Origin: Acidobacteria bacterium CG_4_9_14_3_um_filter_49_7 | Lineage (GTDB): Bacteria; Acidobacteriota; Holophagae; Thermotomaculales; Thermotomaculaceae | DNA: 5,145 bases | NCBI GenBank assembly: GCA_002789615.1 | Contig: PFTO01000102.1 | Coordinates: 7,475 to 12,619, forward strand | Direction of reading: 5' to 3' | Notes under the pieces: model-generated | The model's database searches: none | What the model was told of the DNA's origin: nothing | What the model saw: only the letters and a program-made list of their open reading frames with translations | Made by a program: the position numbers and the translations under genes | Shown: positions 5,001 to 5,145 of the stretch, piece after piece | How positions within the stretch are numbered: position 1 is the first letter of the stretch | Layout: each line of letters opens with the position of its first letter

Positions 5001-5145
5001 TCACCACAGTTGACACTCCACTTTGCTGCTAATCGTTTCCACCAGAGATGACAGGTACTCATCCCTTTCCTTCTGTTTTGACAGACGGAAACAGCATTGA
5101 GTAACGCCACTGTAGGATATACCGAACAATTCTCCATTCTCTTTG
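5001..5145 (-). CDS. C-terminal end of a probable REP-associated tyrosine transposase (IS200-like/RAYT), 5' end cut
   Basis: The frame enters at the right edge and stops at TGA (5003-5001), giving 47 visible residues: KENGELFGISYSGVTQCCFR, then LSKQKERDEYLSSLVETI, ending KVECQLW. A G-x-x-F-G-I-S-Y-S-x-V-[ST]-x-x-x-x-R pattern followed by a charged helix and a short tail matches the C-terminal helix-turn-helix extension of many Transposase_17/RAYT proteins. In those the N-terminal Y1 HUH domain would lie beyond the window. RAYTs are single-strand transposases thought to move REP palindromes and are often single-copy domesticated genes. The structured flank next to it fits. The catalytic domain is not visible, so another DnaA-like HTH protein is possible. 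Confidence 0.55.
   Translation of the reverse strand, partial: KENGELFGISYSGVTQCCFRLSKQKERDEYLSSLVETISSKVECQLW

Overview
This is a bacterial window of about 5.1 kb with mixed base composition (GC close to one half by eye). It holds short, mostly single-gene transcription units on both strands. No ribosomal or tRNA gene, CRISPR array or complete mobile element is visible. Strong GGAGG-type ribosome binding sites and sigma70-like promoters point to a Gram-negative-style proteobacterial or Desulfobacterota-like chromosome. The FabI, the two-helix membrane protein and the secreted duplicated-domain protein recall deltaproteobacterial relatives. That assignment is from memory and is tentative.

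Layout: at the left edge (1-640, minus strand) a 66-aa two-helix membrane protein is followed, two bases after its stop codon, by a nitroreductase-family flavoprotein that runs off the window. Next (758-1315, minus) is a class I SAM-dependent methyltransferase with a near-consensus promoter at 1372-1401. The 308-base divergent spacer carries that promoter, a CGCAAAG-type repeat-like motif, and an extended -10 promoter for the enoyl-ACP reductase gene fabI (1624-2397, plus). Convergent to fabI is a short ORF (2418-2633, minus) that looks like the N-terminal stub of a GNAT acetyltransferase.

The spacer at 2634-3017 contains a hairpin and a near-perfect Shine-Dalgarno sequence with no obvious gene, possibly serving a TTG-started 50-codon ORF. 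It leads to a secreted protein (3018-3935, plus) with a signal peptide, a Gly-Asn repeat linker and two copies of a small beta-rich domain. A textbook intrinsic terminator (3956-3987) closes that gene. A nitrilase-superfamily amidohydrolase (4079-4891, plus) follows. The right edge holds hairpin-rich intergenic DNA and the C-terminal end of a minus-strand gene resembling REP-associated tyrosine transposases.

How the genes work together: apart from the coupled membrane protein and nitroreductase pair, there is no evidence of a shared pathway. FabI is core fatty-acid synthesis, and the rest look like independent accessory or housekeeping genes. I found no convincing new multi-gene system. The best leads are the Gly-Asn secreted duplicated-domain protein, the orphan Shine-Dalgarno and possible small ORF upstream of it, and the transposase tail with its structured flank.
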